DNA of 21,300 nt, taken from assembly GCA_946892075.1 (NCBI GenBank), contig CAMPNZ010000022.1:1-21300 (forward strand), given 5' to 3'. Made by a program: the position numbers and the translations under genes. The notes beneath the pieces were generated by a model. That model saw only the letters and a program-made list of their open reading frames with translations, was not told the origin of the DNA and made no database searches. The first letter of the stretch is position 1. The number at the start of each line of letters is the position of its first letter. Positions 21,293-21,300 of the stretch are shown here, piece after piece. The stretch comes from an uncultured Coriobacteriales bacterium (lineage in GTDB: Bacteria > Actinomycetota > Coriobacteriia > Coriobacteriales > Eggerthellaceae).

Positions 21293-21300
21293 CTCTATCG

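Overview
The window looks like chromosomal DNA from a Coriobacteriia actinobacterium, probably Eggerthellaceae or a close relative (inference). The evidence is a base composition near half G+C, a secreted protein with three cell-wall-binding type 2 (CWB2) repeats, and an NRAMP-family transporter whose metal site resembles the Eggerthella magnesium-type branch. No rRNA, tRNA, CRISPR array, transposase or phage gene was seen.

Positions 1-9990 are all on the + strand and are mostly housekeeping genes. They are the 3' part of a RelA/SpoT-type (p)ppGpp enzyme, a metallo-beta-lactamase-fold hydrolase, a DUF47/PhoU-like protein, aspartate kinase (with an internal start for a separate regulatory subunit), aspartate-semialdehyde dehydrogenase, the CWB2 surface protein, the chaperone HtpG and adenine phosphoribosyltransferase. 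lysC and asd supply the first two steps of the aspartate pathway. htpG has a good vegetative promoter with a CIRCE-like (HrcA) operator on its predicted transcription start.

Positions 9990-14460 are transport genes on the + strand. A polar amino-acid-type binding lipoprotein is followed by a strong terminator, then a permease carrying an unusual exported N-terminal domain. No ATPase subunit lies next to them. An NRAMP-family transporter follows, with GPGT in place of the canonical DPGN motif, which suggests Mg2+ or another hard cation as substrate.

Positions 14460-16200 hold an accessory module. It is an AT-richer AAA ATPase gene (AAA_14/DUF4143 type) on the - strand, with a promoter bracketed by two near-identical 34-bp palindromes. 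The whole module lies between two 43-bp direct repeats. It is the most intriguing regulatory structure in the window.

Positions 16330-21200 are a - strand cluster in the order pxpB-pxpC-accB-accC-pxpA. It combines 5-oxoprolinase subunits with a biotin carboxyl carrier protein and biotin carboxylase. Overlapping ends (pxpB/pxpC by 10 nt, pxpC/accB by an ATGA) indicate tight coupling of the first three genes.

Almost every gap carries its own short tandem repeat (units of 9, 12, 15, 25, 33 or 36 bp) or a GC-rich CGTTCC-type low-complexity spacer. One such spacer appears to have become the C-terminal tail of PxpB.
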